DNA of 64,000 nucleotides from Flavobacteriales bacterium (GCA_017303755.1 JAFLBS010000006.1:62001-126000), one strand, 5' to 3'; shown: positions 45,423-54,035, numbered from the stretch's first letter. Numbers and translations are program-made. Notes: generated from the sequence alone by a model not told the origin.

Positions 45423-47588
45423 TTATTTGTCTTGAACGTATTCTAATTCTTCTAAACTAACTTTAGAAGTAAAAACACCGTAATTTACTATTGCTTTGTT
45501 CTTCTCAATTTTATCAATAGTTCCAATTGACTTTCCATCGGTCATTCGAACACGATCACCTACTTTTAAAACCACTTTTGGCTTCTCTGTTACAGCGGCT
45601 GCTTTGATCTTCTTTTCTTTTTTCTCTTTTCGAATTTCTTCTACTTTGACTTTTACTTCCTCAACTACTTGTTTTTGAATGACTTCTTTTTCTTTTTTCT
45701 CTTTTACAGTAACTTTTTTGCGCTTCGAATTTTCAATTTCTACCATTTTCAAAAACTCACCAATCAATACTTTTTTATCTTTATTATTAAAGTATTTTTC
45801 AGATATATCATCAATCTTTTGCCCCATATAAATCAGGCGCTGATTAGCGTCATACAACTCTTGATAGCGTTCTAATTTGTCTTGAATTTTAGCATTAATG
45901 GTTTCCATCTTTTTGCTTTCTTCACGTGCTTTTACTTCTTCTTCCTTTAAATTTAAAGATGTTTTTTCTAGTTTAGAACGCTCTTTTTGTAAAGTAGCAA
46001 TCGTTTTATCAAATCGTACTTTTCCACCTTCAATTTTCTTTTTAGCACGATTAATCAATCCGTACGGAATTCCATTCTTCTGAGCGACTTCAAAGGTAAA
46101 CGAACTTCCAGCCTGACCTAAAATCAGTTTGTACATAGGTTCTAACGATTTTTCGTCAAACATCATATTGGCATTGGTGGCAAAAGGTAATTCGTTGGCC
46201 AGCATTTTTAAATTCGAATAATGCGTAGTAATAATTCCGTAGGCTTCTCTATGATAAAATTCTTCCAAAAAAGTTTCTGCCAAAGCACCACCTAATTCAG
46301 GATCAGAACCAGTTCCGAATTCATCAATTAAGAACAGCGTTTTAGCATTACACTTCTTCAAAAAGTAGTTCATGTTTTTTAATCGGTAACTGTATGTACT
46401 TAAATGATTTTCAATCGATTGGTTGTCTCCGATGTCGGTTAGTATTCGGTCAAATAAAAAGGTTTCACTGCGTTCGTGAACTGGAATTAAAATGCCACTT
46501 TGCAACATCAATTGTAACAATCCAACGGTTTTCATCGAGATGGTTTTTCCACCTGCATTTGGACCTGAAATTACTATGATTCGATTATCCGAATTGAATT
46601 CAATCGTTTGTGGATAAGTGATTTCCTTTTTAGCTTTATTAGTTAAAAATAAAATAGGATGGAAGGCTTCTCTAAAATACAATCGTTTATCATTGGTGAT
46701 TTTTGGTAGAATTCCATTGATATCATTGGCATATTTTGCTTTGGCAGCAATGACATCAACATCGCTTAAAAACTCTTGATATTGATTGAGTAATTCGGTA
46801 AACGGTCGAATCTCGTTAGTCAATTTCTTGATGATTTTGATGATTTCCTCACGTTCTTCAAACTGCAAATTATTCAGTTCTCTTGAGTATTTCAATGTTG
46901 TTTCAGGTTCTATATAAGCAATGCTTCCTGTTTTTGAATTCCCTAAAATAGAACCTTTTACTTTTTTTCGATACATCGCTAAAACCGCTAAAACTCGACG
47001 ATTTTCAATAATGCTCTCTTTAATATCGTCTAAATAACCAAGCGAATTGTACTGACTCAGCGCCATTCCGAAACTCTGATTGACTTTTCCGCGAACCGCA
47101 TTGATATTGCGTCGAATTTCTACTAAATCGGGTGATGCATTATCTTTAACTTCTCCGTATTTATCAACTATTTCATCAATTTTTTGAATAATGATTTTGG
47201 TCAGTTCAACAGCAGTAGATTGGGTATATATAGTTGGGTAATACTCTTGAAATTTCTTCAGAAAAATTAAAAGTGTATTGACCGTTTCAGAAATAGCAGC
47301 AATTTTACGAAAGCTGCTCACTTCTAGAAAGCTATCTTCAATTGAAAGCAATTTGATTTCTGAGGTGATTGACTCAAAACCGTGATTCGGAATAGCATTG
47401 TTGTTGCTGAAAGACGATTGATATTCTGACGTTTGTAACAACGCATTCATCAACTCATCTTTATTGCTGTAGGGTTTTATTTCTAAGGCTTTTTGCTGAC
47501 CTAAATCGGTATTGCATTTACCTGAAATGGTGTGCAAAATGGCCCCGAATTCTAAATCTTGTAAAGTCTTTTGTGTAATTGAAATCAT
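45423..47588 (-). CDS. mutS2: MutS2-type DNA-binding ATPase without Smr domain
   Basis: Member of the MutS2 group, which acts on recombination intermediates or on collided ribosomes rather than in classical mismatch repair. 721 residues: core and lever domains (1-300), MutS ATPase with Walker A SGPNAGGKTISMKTVGL near 340, Walker B FLIDEFGTGSDP near 420 and signature helix, then a long charged coiled coil (about 520-650, very rich in Lys/Glu) and a KOW-like segment VGDRVRMTDGKSIGTIDKI at the end. The Smr endonuclease domain found after this in Bacillus MutS2 is absent, and the DNA mismatch-recognition domain I of MutS is also absent. Start ATG 47588 is 18-25 bases after a -7 box. Confidence 0.92.
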   Translation of the reverse strand: MISITQKTLQDLEFGAILHTISGKCNTDLGQQKALEIKPYSNKDELMNALLQTSEYQSSFSNNNAIPNHGFESITSEIKLLSIEDSFLEVSSFRKIAAISETVNTLLIFLKKFQEYYPTIYTQSTAVELTKIIIQKIDEIVDKYGEVKDNASPDLVEIRRNINAVRGKVNQSFGMALSQYNSLGYLDDIKESIIENRRVLAVLAMYRKKVKGSILGNSKTGSIAYIEPETTLKYSRELNNLQFEEREEIIKIIKKLTNEIRPFTELLNQYQEFLSDVDVIAAKAKYANDINGILPKITNDKRLYFREAFHPILFLTNKAKKEITYPQTIEFNSDNRIIVISGPNAGGKTISMKTVGLLQLMLQSGILIPVHERSETFLFDRILTDIGDNQSIENHLSTYSYRLKNMNYFLKKCNAKTLFLIDEFGTGSDPELGGALAETFLEEFYHREAYGIITTHYSNLKMLANELPFATNANMMFDEKSLEPMYKLILGQAGSSFTFEVAQKNGIPYGLINRAKKKIEGGKVRFDKTIATLQKERSKLEKTSLNLKEEEVKAREESKKMETINAKIQDKLERYQELYDANQRLIYMGQKIDDISEKYFNNKDKKVLIGEFLKMVEIENSKRKKVTVKEKKEKEVIQKQVVEEVKVKVEEIRKEKKEKKIKAAAVTEKPKVVLKVGDRVRMTDGKSIGTIDKIEKNKAIVNYGVFTSKVSLEELEYVQDK

Positions 47589-47605
47589 ATTCTAATCGTT
47601 GGACG

Positions 47606-47638
47606 CAAAGTTACAAAGATTAAAAGTAATTATATTTG
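47606..47638. promoter_or_regulatory. Divergent -7 boxes of mutS2 and ung
   Basis: TATATTTG on the plus strand (47631-47638) serves ung, 15 bases before its ATG; TAACTTTG on the minus strand (47606-47613) serves mutS2, 18 bases before its ATG. Both match TAnnTTTG perfectly. The two promoters overlap within 33 bases, so polymerase binding at one probably excludes the other. Confidence 0.65.
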
Positions 47639-47652
47639 TAAAAAATAGTTAA

Positions 47653-48318
47653 ATGCAAGTAAAAATCCACTCGTCTTGGCAATCGCATTTGTCGGATGAA
47701 TTCACCAAGCCGTATTTTCAAAATTTGATTTCATTTGTAAAAGAGGAGTACTCAAAATCACGTTGTTTTCCTAAAGGAGGCCAGATTTTTTCTGCTTTTG
47801 ATTTCTGTCCATTTGATGATGTAAAAGTGGTCATTATTGGTCAAGATCCTTATCATGGTTATGGTCAAGCCAATGGTTTGTGTTTTTCGGTGAATGATGG
47901 AGTTCCGTTTCCGCCTTCGTTAATCAATATTTTTAAAGAAATTGAATTGGATGTAAATATTCCTTTTCCGAAATCAGGTAATTTAGAACGTTGGGCAAAA
48001 CAAGGCATTTTATTATTAAATGCAACATTGACTGTAAGAGAAAGTGAAGCGGGTAGTCATCAGAATCGAGGTTGGGAATTGTTTACTGATGCTGTTATTC
48101 AGAAAATTTCAGATGAAAAAGAGAATGTTGTGTTTCTACTTTGGGGTGGATTTGCAAAGAAAAAAGGAGCAAAAATCGACCGAAATAAACATTGTGTTTT
48201 AGAAACAGGGCATCCTTCACCTTTAAGTGCCAATCGTGGATTATGGTTTGGAAATAAGCATTTTAGCTCCACGAATGAATTTCTTTTATCTAAAGAGAAA
48301 AGCCCGATTAATTGGTAA
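47653..48318 (+). CDS. ung: Uracil-DNA glycosylase
   Basis: Removes uracil from DNA at the start of base excision repair. 221 residues with the family-1 motifs in order: GQDPYHG with catalytic Asp65, the uracil-binding stretch GLCFSV, the LLLNATLTV segment, and HPSPLSA with catalytic His187 followed by the DNA-wedge Leu. All active-site residues are present. Divergent from mutS2 with overlapping promoters. Start ATG 47653 gives the usual short N-terminus. Confidence 0.97.
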   Translation: MQVKIHSSWQSHLSDEFTKPYFQNLISFVKEEYSKSRCFPKGGQIFSAFDFCPFDDVKVVIIGQDPYHGYGQANGLCFSVNDGVPFPPSLINIFKEIELDVNIPFPKSGNLERWAKQGILLLNATLTVRESEAGSHQNRGWELFTDAVIQKISDEKENVVFLLWGGFAKKKGAKIDRNKHCVLETGHPSPLSANRGLWFGNKHFSSTNEFLLSKEKSPINW

Positions 48319-48647
48319 ACTGCAAAATCTTTGAGCATACTCTTTTTACAAGTTACACAACGTTAAACATTTTTTGTATTATTGTATTCTTTTTGGTTAT
48401 AAAAATGAATTATTTTTAAAATATTAACATACTTATTGTTTTCTATAATTATTTAAAAGTTAAAAATTTTAAATTATGAATTTATTTGGATGTTGTTTAC
48501 CGTTAACTATTAAATAATTAGCATGGTTTTTCGATAATTAAGATTTTATTTGTAAAAATTAATTTACTTTTTTTATTTTAACTTTTGTTCTCGAATAGGT
48601 AGTGAAGTTGATTTGTAGATTTATAATAATCTTAAAACCATATACTT
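48319..48647. other. 329-base AT-rich gap, no gene seen
   Basis: Very AT-rich, no hairpin terminator after ung and no coding frame with supporting features. The only open frame at its end (from 48602) runs out of phase into the next gene and is a shadow. It should contain the promoter of the S74 protein gene, but no clean TTTG/TAnnTTTG pair is visible. Confidence 0.55.
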
Positions 48648-50348
48648 ATGAAAACAAAATTTACATTTTCAATGCTTGTAGTCGTATGTGCTACAACATT
48701 AGGTTTTTCACAAAATCAATCAAATGCTCCTGTAGCTACTTCGATTACACCCACTTTGTTACCTCCAACAACCACAGAAGCATTTAGATTTAGATCAGGA
48801 CTTGTCACGCAGTTAGATAGTGGAGGCGCATTTGATTTTTCTCTGTCAACTCAGTGGTTTTCTTTAGGCAAGTTAACACCAAGTGCAACTGCACAAACCT
48901 TATACGGTTTCAGAATTCAAAGAGCTGGTAGAGGTTTAGTTTTTGGCTACTCAGGTGCTAATCAATCAGGCGGTGTTCCAACAACATCAGGTAATCCATT
49001 TATTCAATGGGTCGGAAGTGATACAAATATTCCTGCTACAACTCAAGGCGACTTAGAATTTAGAACATCATCAAGTTCAATTAATCCTGCAAGCGATCGT
49101 TTGGCATTTACTTTACGCTCAAATTTAACAGCAGCTTTAGGAGAAACTTTTACTGGAGTTGGTTCATTTATACCAAAATTAGAAATACAATCAACACCTT
49201 TTAATAATAAAGATATGGGTTTATATGTAAATGTTATTGGAACTGGCGGTGGTTCTGAAGCAAAAGCGGCTTACCTTAGAACTTATACATCTGCAAATAG
49301 TAATTCTGGAGTGGTTATTTCAACAGGTTTAGAAACTTTAGTGAATGGATCTAATAATTTTAATTACGGAATCAAATCGTCAACTGGTAATGGTAGTCAA
49401 AACAATAATGGTATCTATACTGAACTTCTTAACTTGAATAAGGTCGGAACAGTGCCATTTGCTAATTTAAATTATGGTGTTAGATCAAAGGTAAATTCAC
49501 CAGGATCAACTTCAAGTAGTTACGGCGTTTTTTCTGAAGTAATTAGTAGTCCAACAGTGGGAAGTATAAACTATGGTATTTTTGCATCGGCAACGGGTGT
49601 TCAAGCTACTGGAGCTGGACCAACGGGTAATTTCGCGGGATTTTTTAATGGTCACATTTATGCAACATCAAGCTTTATAAGCTCAGATTCTAGATTGAAA
49701 AAAGATGTGAAAAAAGAAGAGCGTACTCTTGATAAATTAACACAATTAAATCCAGTAACTTATAACTTTATCAATGATTATAAAGCCACTAATTTGAACC
49801 TTCCTTCGACTTTACAACATGGATTTATCGCTCAAGAATTAGAGGAGGTTTTTCCAGAGTTAGTAATCGATATGGTACATCCTACTTTTAATGCTCAAAA
49901 CGAACAAATCGGTACTGCAACTACAAAAGCAGTAAATTACATTGGATTAATATCCGTTTTGACTGAATCATTGAAAGAAATGTCAGCAGAGGTGACTCTA
50001 CTTAAAGATAAATTGGAAGCAGCAGAAAAAACCTATGTAGTTACCAATCAAAAGAATTTTTCAGAAAGTGAGTTACAGGCAATTCAGGTTAATGGATATT
50101 ATTTAGGTCAAAATACTCCGAATCCTTTTAGAACTTCAACAGTTATTGAATATTCATTGCCAGAAGGCGAGACTGAAGCTTCTATTTTATTGCTGAACTT
50201 AAATGGTCAAACGTTAAGAGAATTCAAACTAACGGATATCAAAGGTTCGATTACTATAGAATCCAATACGTTACAAAAAGGGATGTATTTGTATAGTTTA
50301 ATTGCAAATGGCAAAGAAATTATTACTAAAAAAATGATTGTAAATTAA
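48648..50348 (+). CDS. Secreted protein with S74 intramolecular chaperone and T9SS sorting domain
   Basis: 566 residues. Signal peptide ending FSQ at about residue 22. Residues 25-340 are a beta-rich passenger with repeats of the type NYGIKS/NYGVRS/SYGVFSE, as in tail-spike or fibre-like proteins. Residues about 345-470 are the peptidase S74/endosialidase chaperone domain: SSDSRLKKDVKKEERTLDKL, then PVTYNFIND and HGFIAQELEEVFPELV, ending with a coiled coil (ESLKEMSAEVTLLKDKLEAA). A type A sorting domain follows (LGQNTPNPFRTSTVIEY to KKMIVN). S74 domains trimerise fibres and often cut themselves off; the order here means that cleavage would also separate the sorting signal. Confidence 0.88.
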   Translation: MKTKFTFSMLVVVCATTLGFSQNQSNAPVATSITPTLLPPTTTEAFRFRSGLVTQLDSGGAFDFSLSTQWFSLGKLTPSATAQTLYGFRIQRAGRGLVFGYSGANQSGGVPTTSGNPFIQWVGSDTNIPATTQGDLEFRTSSSSINPASDRLAFTLRSNLTAALGETFTGVGSFIPKLEIQSTPFNNKDMGLYVNVIGTGGGSEAKAAYLRTYTSANSNSGVVISTGLETLVNGSNNFNYGIKSSTGNGSQNNNGIYTELLNLNKVGTVPFANLNYGVRSKVNSPGSTSSSYGVFSEVISSPTVGSINYGIFASATGVQATGAGPTGNFAGFFNGHIYATSSFISSDSRLKKDVKKEERTLDKLTQLNPVTYNFINDYKATNLNLPSTLQHGFIAQELEEVFPELVIDMVHPTFNAQNEQIGTATTKAVNYIGLISVLTESLKEMSAEVTLLKDKLEAAEKTYVVTNQKNFSESELQAIQVNGYYLGQNTPNPFRTSTVIEYSLPEGETEASILLLNLNGQTLREFKLTDIKGSITIESNTLQKGMYLYSLIANGKEIITKKMIVN

Positions 50349-50362
50349 TTATCAATTTAATC

Positions 50363-50399
50363 AACTCACTCAGTTTCTTTTGAAGTTGGGTGAGTTTTT
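50363..50399 (+). terminator. Intrinsic terminator after the S74 protein
   Basis: AACTCAC (50363-50369) pairs with GTGAGTT (50390-50396), extended by a few wobble pairs, followed by T's. It reaches the stop codon of the convergent transglutaminase gene. Confidence 0.75.
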
Positions 50400-51330
50400 A
50401 ATATACTGTCAACGCACCTAAAATGACTTCATTTAAAAATGGTCCGCCCGGATATTTGGCTGTATAATCCAAATTCAACCAAATTTGGTGATACTCGTCA
50501 ATGTGATAATGCAACACCTGATCTTTGGATTCATCCTTAAATAAAACTTCTTGAATGATGTAATTCACACGTTCAAAATCTTTCTTACTTCCAATTAAAA
50601 TTTCGGGGTAAATATGTCCGTCTGTATGAATCAAACGCGGTGTTCCTCCAATCGATTTCACACATGCTGCCATCAAAATCGAATGGTCGTCACAATCGCC
50701 CGATAAATACATCAACGATTCGGATGCTTTGGCGATGTAATCTTTTCCTTTAGGATCGCTAACGTAATTCCAACGCGAATTGATTTCCTTAAAAACGGCA
50801 AAACACTGAATTAAAGTAGAATATTCGTGGTAATTTTTGACATCCTTAAAATGTTTAGAGGTTGCCATTATAGCAAAGTTGCGCACTTTTGGGTTGTCAA
50901 ATTCGATGGCATTTTCAACCTTAGATTTATTAGGAAAAGGCAATAATTTAGAAATTATAATGTCTTGTGGGTTGGGGTTTTCCGACATAAAATACATCAT
51001 GTACTTGTAATCGTCAAATACACTTTTGAAGCCGTAGCCTCCAAAAACTGTTCCGATAAAAAGAATAATTAGATAGAGAAAAATGGATATTAAGGTGATA
51101 CGGCGCATTGCTTGTAATATCAGCTGGAATGCAACTAAAATAACTAGAAATATAAAAATGCGATCCAAATGCCAAAACCAATTTAAATCAATTAATTTCT
51201 GATGCGCAATAATGAAAACAGGAATAGTAATTAAAATGTTTAAAATGAATATAATAATCATGTCCCAAGGCTTTTTTACCGTGAGTTTATCTTTGAGTTT
51301 GAGATAAGTTGGATTATTAAATTGTATCAT
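50398..51330 (-). CDS. Membrane-bound transglutaminase-like cysteine protein
   Basis: 310 residues from ATG 51328-51330; the longest frame uses TTG at 51339, less likely. The N-terminal third has three membrane segments (IIIFILNILITIPVFIIA; FIFLVILVAFQLILQAM; SIFLYLIILFIGTVFG), the rest is a transglutaminase-like domain facing one side of the membrane. The catalytic Cys is in LSGDCDDHSILMAA, with the His and Asp expected in THDGHIYP-type (here HTDGHIYPEIL) and IWLNLDYTA segments. Such domains act as peptidases or amide-transfer enzymes, or are inactive. It starts 20 bases after the substrate-binding-like gene and is probably co-transcribed with it. Confidence 0.8.
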   Translation of the reverse strand: MIQFNNPTYLKLKDKLTVKKPWDMIIIFILNILITIPVFIIAHQKLIDLNWFWHLDRIFIFLVILVAFQLILQAMRRITLISIFLYLIILFIGTVFGGYGFKSVFDDYKYMMYFMSENPNPQDIIISKLLPFPNKSKVENAIEFDNPKVRNFAIMATSKHFKDVKNYHEYSTLIQCFAVFKEINSRWNYVSDPKGKDYIAKASESLMYLSGDCDDHSILMAACVKSIGGTPRLIHTDGHIYPEILIGSKKDFERVNYIIQEVLFKDESKDQVLHYHIDEYHQIWLNLDYTAKYPGGPFLNEVILGALTVY

Positions 51331-51350
51331 TGATAACAAAATGCAAAAAG

Positions 51351-52202
51351 CTATACTGTTTTTACAATTTCAGCAAAAGTACCTTTTTTCTCAATAATGT
51401 TAAGGTTAAATAGTTGATTTTGAATTTTGTTTAACACTTTTTCAGATAATGGTTTTTGTGACCATTCTGTTAAAGAAAGCCACTCGTTAATATCATCTAT
51501 TTTTTGATGATATTTTGACGCTAATGTCTTATCAATACTCGGAATTTCCTTAAATTCCTGAGTAGTTAGGTTGATGACTTCTAGAATTTGTGCAATCGTA
51601 TTGGGGTGTTTTTTTAAAATTTCATCACGAACAGCAATCACAAAACACGGCCAAGGTGTTGGACAATCACCAATACGAAGAAAAATTCCGTTGTCAACCA
51701 AAGGCTTAGTCATGAAGCGTTCCCACATAAAATAATCGGCAGTTCCGTTGGTTAACGCATCCACAGCGCCATCAATTGTATTAACGATGACAAATTCTAA
51801 ATTGTCGGTTTTCCAACCTTGATTGTTTGCATTTACATACGCCATTAATTGCGAACCTGATCCATTACGGGAAATGGCAATTTTGGTGTTTTCAATATCA
51901 GAAATGGATTTGTATTTTGAGTTCGCACTTACGTGAATTCCCCAAATCAGCGGACTTTCAACATAAACTTGCACAATTTTACTCGGATTTCCGCCTACAA
52001 TATCTTTTACAATTCCTTCGGATAAAATCACGGCAATATCAGTTGCTCCATCGCGCAACATCTGACACATTTTTCCTGTGCCTTCTGGAACGTCAGTCCA
52101 TTCTAAATTAATTCCGATTGCTTCAAATTCGCCATTATCAATGCACAAATGCCATGGTAAATTAAAATGTTCAGGAACTCCAGCGATTTTTATTGTTTTC
52201 AT
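51351..52202 (-). CDS. Substrate-binding-protein-like protein without signal peptide
   Basis: 283 residues with the type II periplasmic binding protein fold of the NMT1/THI5/SsuA group: KIAGVPEHFNLPWHLCIDNG, the DGATDIAVILSEGIVKDI loop, KIAISRNGSGSQLMAYV (ligand phosphate-type loop) and GTADYFMWERFMTKPLV. The striking point is that it begins directly with the first strand (MKTIKIAGVPEH) and lacks a signal peptide or lipobox, so it should be cytoplasmic. No ABC permease or ATPase gene is nearby. It may be a soluble small-molecule binder or enzyme. It lies just upstream of the transglutaminase-like gene. Confidence 0.8.
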   Translation of the reverse strand: MKTIKIAGVPEHFNLPWHLCIDNGEFEAIGINLEWTDVPEGTGKMCQMLRDGATDIAVILSEGIVKDIVGGNPSKIVQVYVESPLIWGIHVSANSKYKSISDIENTKIAISRNGSGSQLMAYVNANNQGWKTDNLEFVIVNTIDGAVDALTNGTADYFMWERFMTKPLVDNGIFLRIGDCPTPWPCFVIAVRDEILKKHPNTIAQILEVINLTTQEFKEIPSIDKTLASKYHQKIDDINEWLSLTEWSQKPLSEKVLNKIQNQLFNLNIIEKKGTFAEIVKTV

Positions 52203-52243
52203 AAAATTTGTAAAGATAGTAGTCTAGGAGTTGTAACGTAGAA

Positions 52244-52774
52244 TTAGTTGGTATTATTATTCTCTAATTCGTACCAATTGCAAAGCAAATCTTCGTAGTA
52301 GAACTGACCGTTTTGTTTCATGCCAATGCGTTGTAAAATAGTGTTTGAACCCAAATTATCAACATGAGCAGAAGCGTACATTTTTTGGATATTCATTTGA
52401 TTGAAACCATAGTCTAACCATGCTTTTGCAGCTTCTAACGCATAACCTTTGCGCCAGTGTTTTTCTTGTAAACGGTAACCTAAATCATAAAAGTTGACGT
52501 GATTGTTTTCGGGTTCGGTGATGAATTTGATTCCGGCCCAGCCAATTACTTCATTGGTTTCTTTTAAAACGGCAGCAAAACGTCCGATTCCATTATTTAT
52601 GTATTGTTGTTGAATACTATTGATATAGCCTAAAACTTCATCGATAGAAGTCACAGGATGATTTCCTAAATACAAATGTACATTAGGATTGCGGTCGAGT
52701 TCAAATAGTGCTTCTGCGTCACTGATTTCTATAGAACGATAGAGTAGACGGTCAGATTCAAATACTAAATCCAT
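52244..52774 (-). CDS. GNAT family N-acetyltransferase (RimJ/RimL-like)
   Basis: Acetyl-CoA dependent N-acetyltransferase of 176 residues. The RimJ/RimL pattern is clear: FESDRLLYRSIEISDAEALF at the N-terminus, strand IGWAGIKFI, then YDLGYRLQEKHWRKGYALEAA (acetyl-CoA pyrophosphate loop) and the closing YASAHVDNLGSNTILQRIGM. Substrate could be a ribosomal protein N-terminus, an antibiotic or a small amine; not decided. Its ATG overlaps the last 10 bases of the DinB-like gene, so translation is coupled. Confidence 0.9.
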   Translation of the reverse strand: MDLVFESDRLLYRSIEISDAEALFELDRNPNVHLYLGNHPVTSIDEVLGYINSIQQQYINNGIGRFAAVLKETNEVIGWAGIKFITEPENNHVNFYDLGYRLQEKHWRKGYALEAAKAWLDYGFNQMNIQKMYASAHVDNLGSNTILQRIGMKQNGQFYYEDLLCNWYELENNNTN

Positions 52775-53217
52775 TTTGGGTTTATTTGATTTAAATGATA
52801 ATACAGATGGTCAAAATAATCTTGAATTAAAAACTGTAAGTCAGTTTGTTTTCCATTAGGCAAAATTAATTGATAGGCTAACGTTTCTTTTGTTTGATTT
52901 TTCACAATGTGTAAAATATGTAAATTAAGGTTAGTCCATAATTCTATTAATTCATCACTATTTTTATTTTGATAATGATTTGATTTTACTAATTCATCTT
53001 GATTATAAGTTCTGATTTCATAAGGTTTTTCAAAAGTTTGAATCTCAGTGAATCGAATAATATTATTGATAGCCGAATCGATTAAGTGACCTAAAATTTC
53101 TTTTTTAGACCATTTGTTTTTTGAGGGTTTTACATTGAAATCTATAACAGAATTTATGGAATACAAAACCTGAAAATTATTTAATAATGCTTCAAATTTA
53201 TTGATAGTTGTTTGCAT
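52765..53217 (-). CDS. DinB-like superfamily protein
   Basis: 150 residues from ATG 53215-53217 (the longer frame would start at TTG 53229). It has the four-helix-bundle DinB/YfiT pattern: helix with VKPSKNKWSKKEILGHLIDS (metal-ligand His in LGHLIDS), a second helix near DELVKSN, and the C-terminal QDYFDHLYYHLNQI with the two further His ligands. The family includes metal-dependent thiol transferases that use bacillithiol and proteins of unknown role. It overlaps the GNAT gene by 10 bases. Confidence 0.83.
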   Translation of the reverse strand: MQTTINKFEALLNNFQVLYSINSVIDFNVKPSKNKWSKKEILGHLIDSAINNIIRFTEIQTFEKPYEIRTYNQDELVKSNHYQNKNSDELIELWTNLNLHILHIVKNQTKETLAYQLILPNGKQTDLQFLIQDYFDHLYYHLNQINPKWI

Positions 53218-53281
53218 ACATTTGGACAAATTGATAACTTGAAGTTAGGTTAAATAAAATAGAATTGAGTGTTTTTCTAAA

Positions 53282-53659
53282 TCAATTTATTTTTAGATGA
53301 GACAGAGCAATTCGATAACCATCAGGATCAAGAAATAGAATACCATTTTCGTTCCAATACGGATTGTTAGCTTTTATCAATTGAATAGAGTGGTGTTTTA
53401 GTTTTTCGAGCAGCAGTTCGTATTCTAATTTAGAATTAGGATAAAAAACTAAAATATCTTCTTCGCCGAAATTAAATTCAACGATTTCAGCAGATTTTGT
53501 GAATTCTAAATGCCAATTTTCGTCTGGTTTGCCAATGAAAACTCCATCGTAACCGTCGTGATTTTCAAAACCACCTAGAATTTCCAATCCCAAAACGTTG
53601 CAATAAAACGATTTGAGTGGTTCTAAATTGTTGGTATGTCGAGCAAAACGGAACGTCAT
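53282..53659 (-). CDS. VOC superfamily (glyoxalase/bleomycin-resistance-like) protein
   Basis: 125 residues forming two beta-alpha-beta-beta-beta units: FRFARHTNNLEPLKSFYCNV then LGLEILGGF, and the second half beginning with HHSIQLIKANNPYWNENG and ending FLDPDGYRIALSH. Possible metal ligands are His8, Glu in WHLEFT and the C-terminal region. Members range from glyoxalase I to antibiotic-binding proteins; the sequence alone does not say which. It lies in the minus-strand run of small accessory enzymes. Confidence 0.88.
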   Translation of the reverse strand: MTFRFARHTNNLEPLKSFYCNVLGLEILGGFENHDGYDGVFIGKPDENWHLEFTKSAEIVEFNFGEEDILVFYPNSKLEYELLLEKLKHHSIQLIKANNPYWNENGILFLDPDGYRIALSHLKIN

Positions 53660-53676
53660 AATCTTTGATGTCTATA

Positions 53677-53910
53677 TTAATTTTCAATGAATTGAATTAA
53701 CGTAATTATTAAAATGAACATGAATATACCGAGAACGAAATTTTTCTTGTTGAAATCCATTCCGCTATTGTCAGAGGATTCTTCTTCAAACAAATAGTAA
53801 CCAATGTTTTTTTGATGATTTTTATCAAAAACTAAGTTCATGAACATGGCATAAATCCATCGTGCTAAACCACCTAATGCAAAAAATAGCTTTTGAATTA
53901 TATTGTTCAT
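53677..53910 (-). CDS. Small membrane protein of unknown function
   Basis: 77 residues. The N-terminal 30 residues are amphipathic or weakly membrane-inserted (LFFALGGLARWIYAMFM), the middle is acidic (FEEESSDNSG) and residues about 56-75 are a clear membrane helix (FVLGIFMFILIITLIQFI). No known family recognised. It lies 17 bases upstream of the VOC gene on the same strand, and the palindromic element copy 3 begins 13 bases before its start. Confidence 0.7.
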   Translation of the reverse strand: MNNIIQKLFFALGGLARWIYAMFMNLVFDKNHQKNIGYYLFEEESSDNSGMDFNKKNFVLGIFMFILIITLIQFIEN

Positions 53911-53922
53911 ATTTTCTACTTT

Positions 53923-54027
53923 TTTAGCCCCGATAGAGCCGATATCCTTTTTTGTTTTAGAAAAGCCCTTCGACTGCGCTCAGGGTGACAAAACAAAAAA
54001 GATAAAGGCGAAAGCGGGAATAGCTTC
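53923..54027 (-). repeat. Palindromic intergenic element, copy 3, with a nested repeat in its loop
   Basis: Read on the minus strand it starts GAAGCTATTCCCGCTTTCGC and ends GATATCGGCTCTATCGGGGC then TAAAA, the same ends as copies 1 and 2. The stem TATCTTTTTTGTTTT pairs with AAAACAAAAAAGGATA with one bulge. The loop is occupied by a different repeat, CCTTCGACTGCGCTCAGGGT on the plus strand (53968-53987), a palindromic word seen in many bacterial genomes. Nearest genes are 13 and 9 bases away. Confidence 0.75.
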
Positions 54028-54035
54028 AAAAAAAA

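Noticed and set aside
48602-48787. 61-codon frame overlapping the start of the S74 protein
   Set aside because: Out of phase with the signal peptide that starts at 48648; no support of its own.
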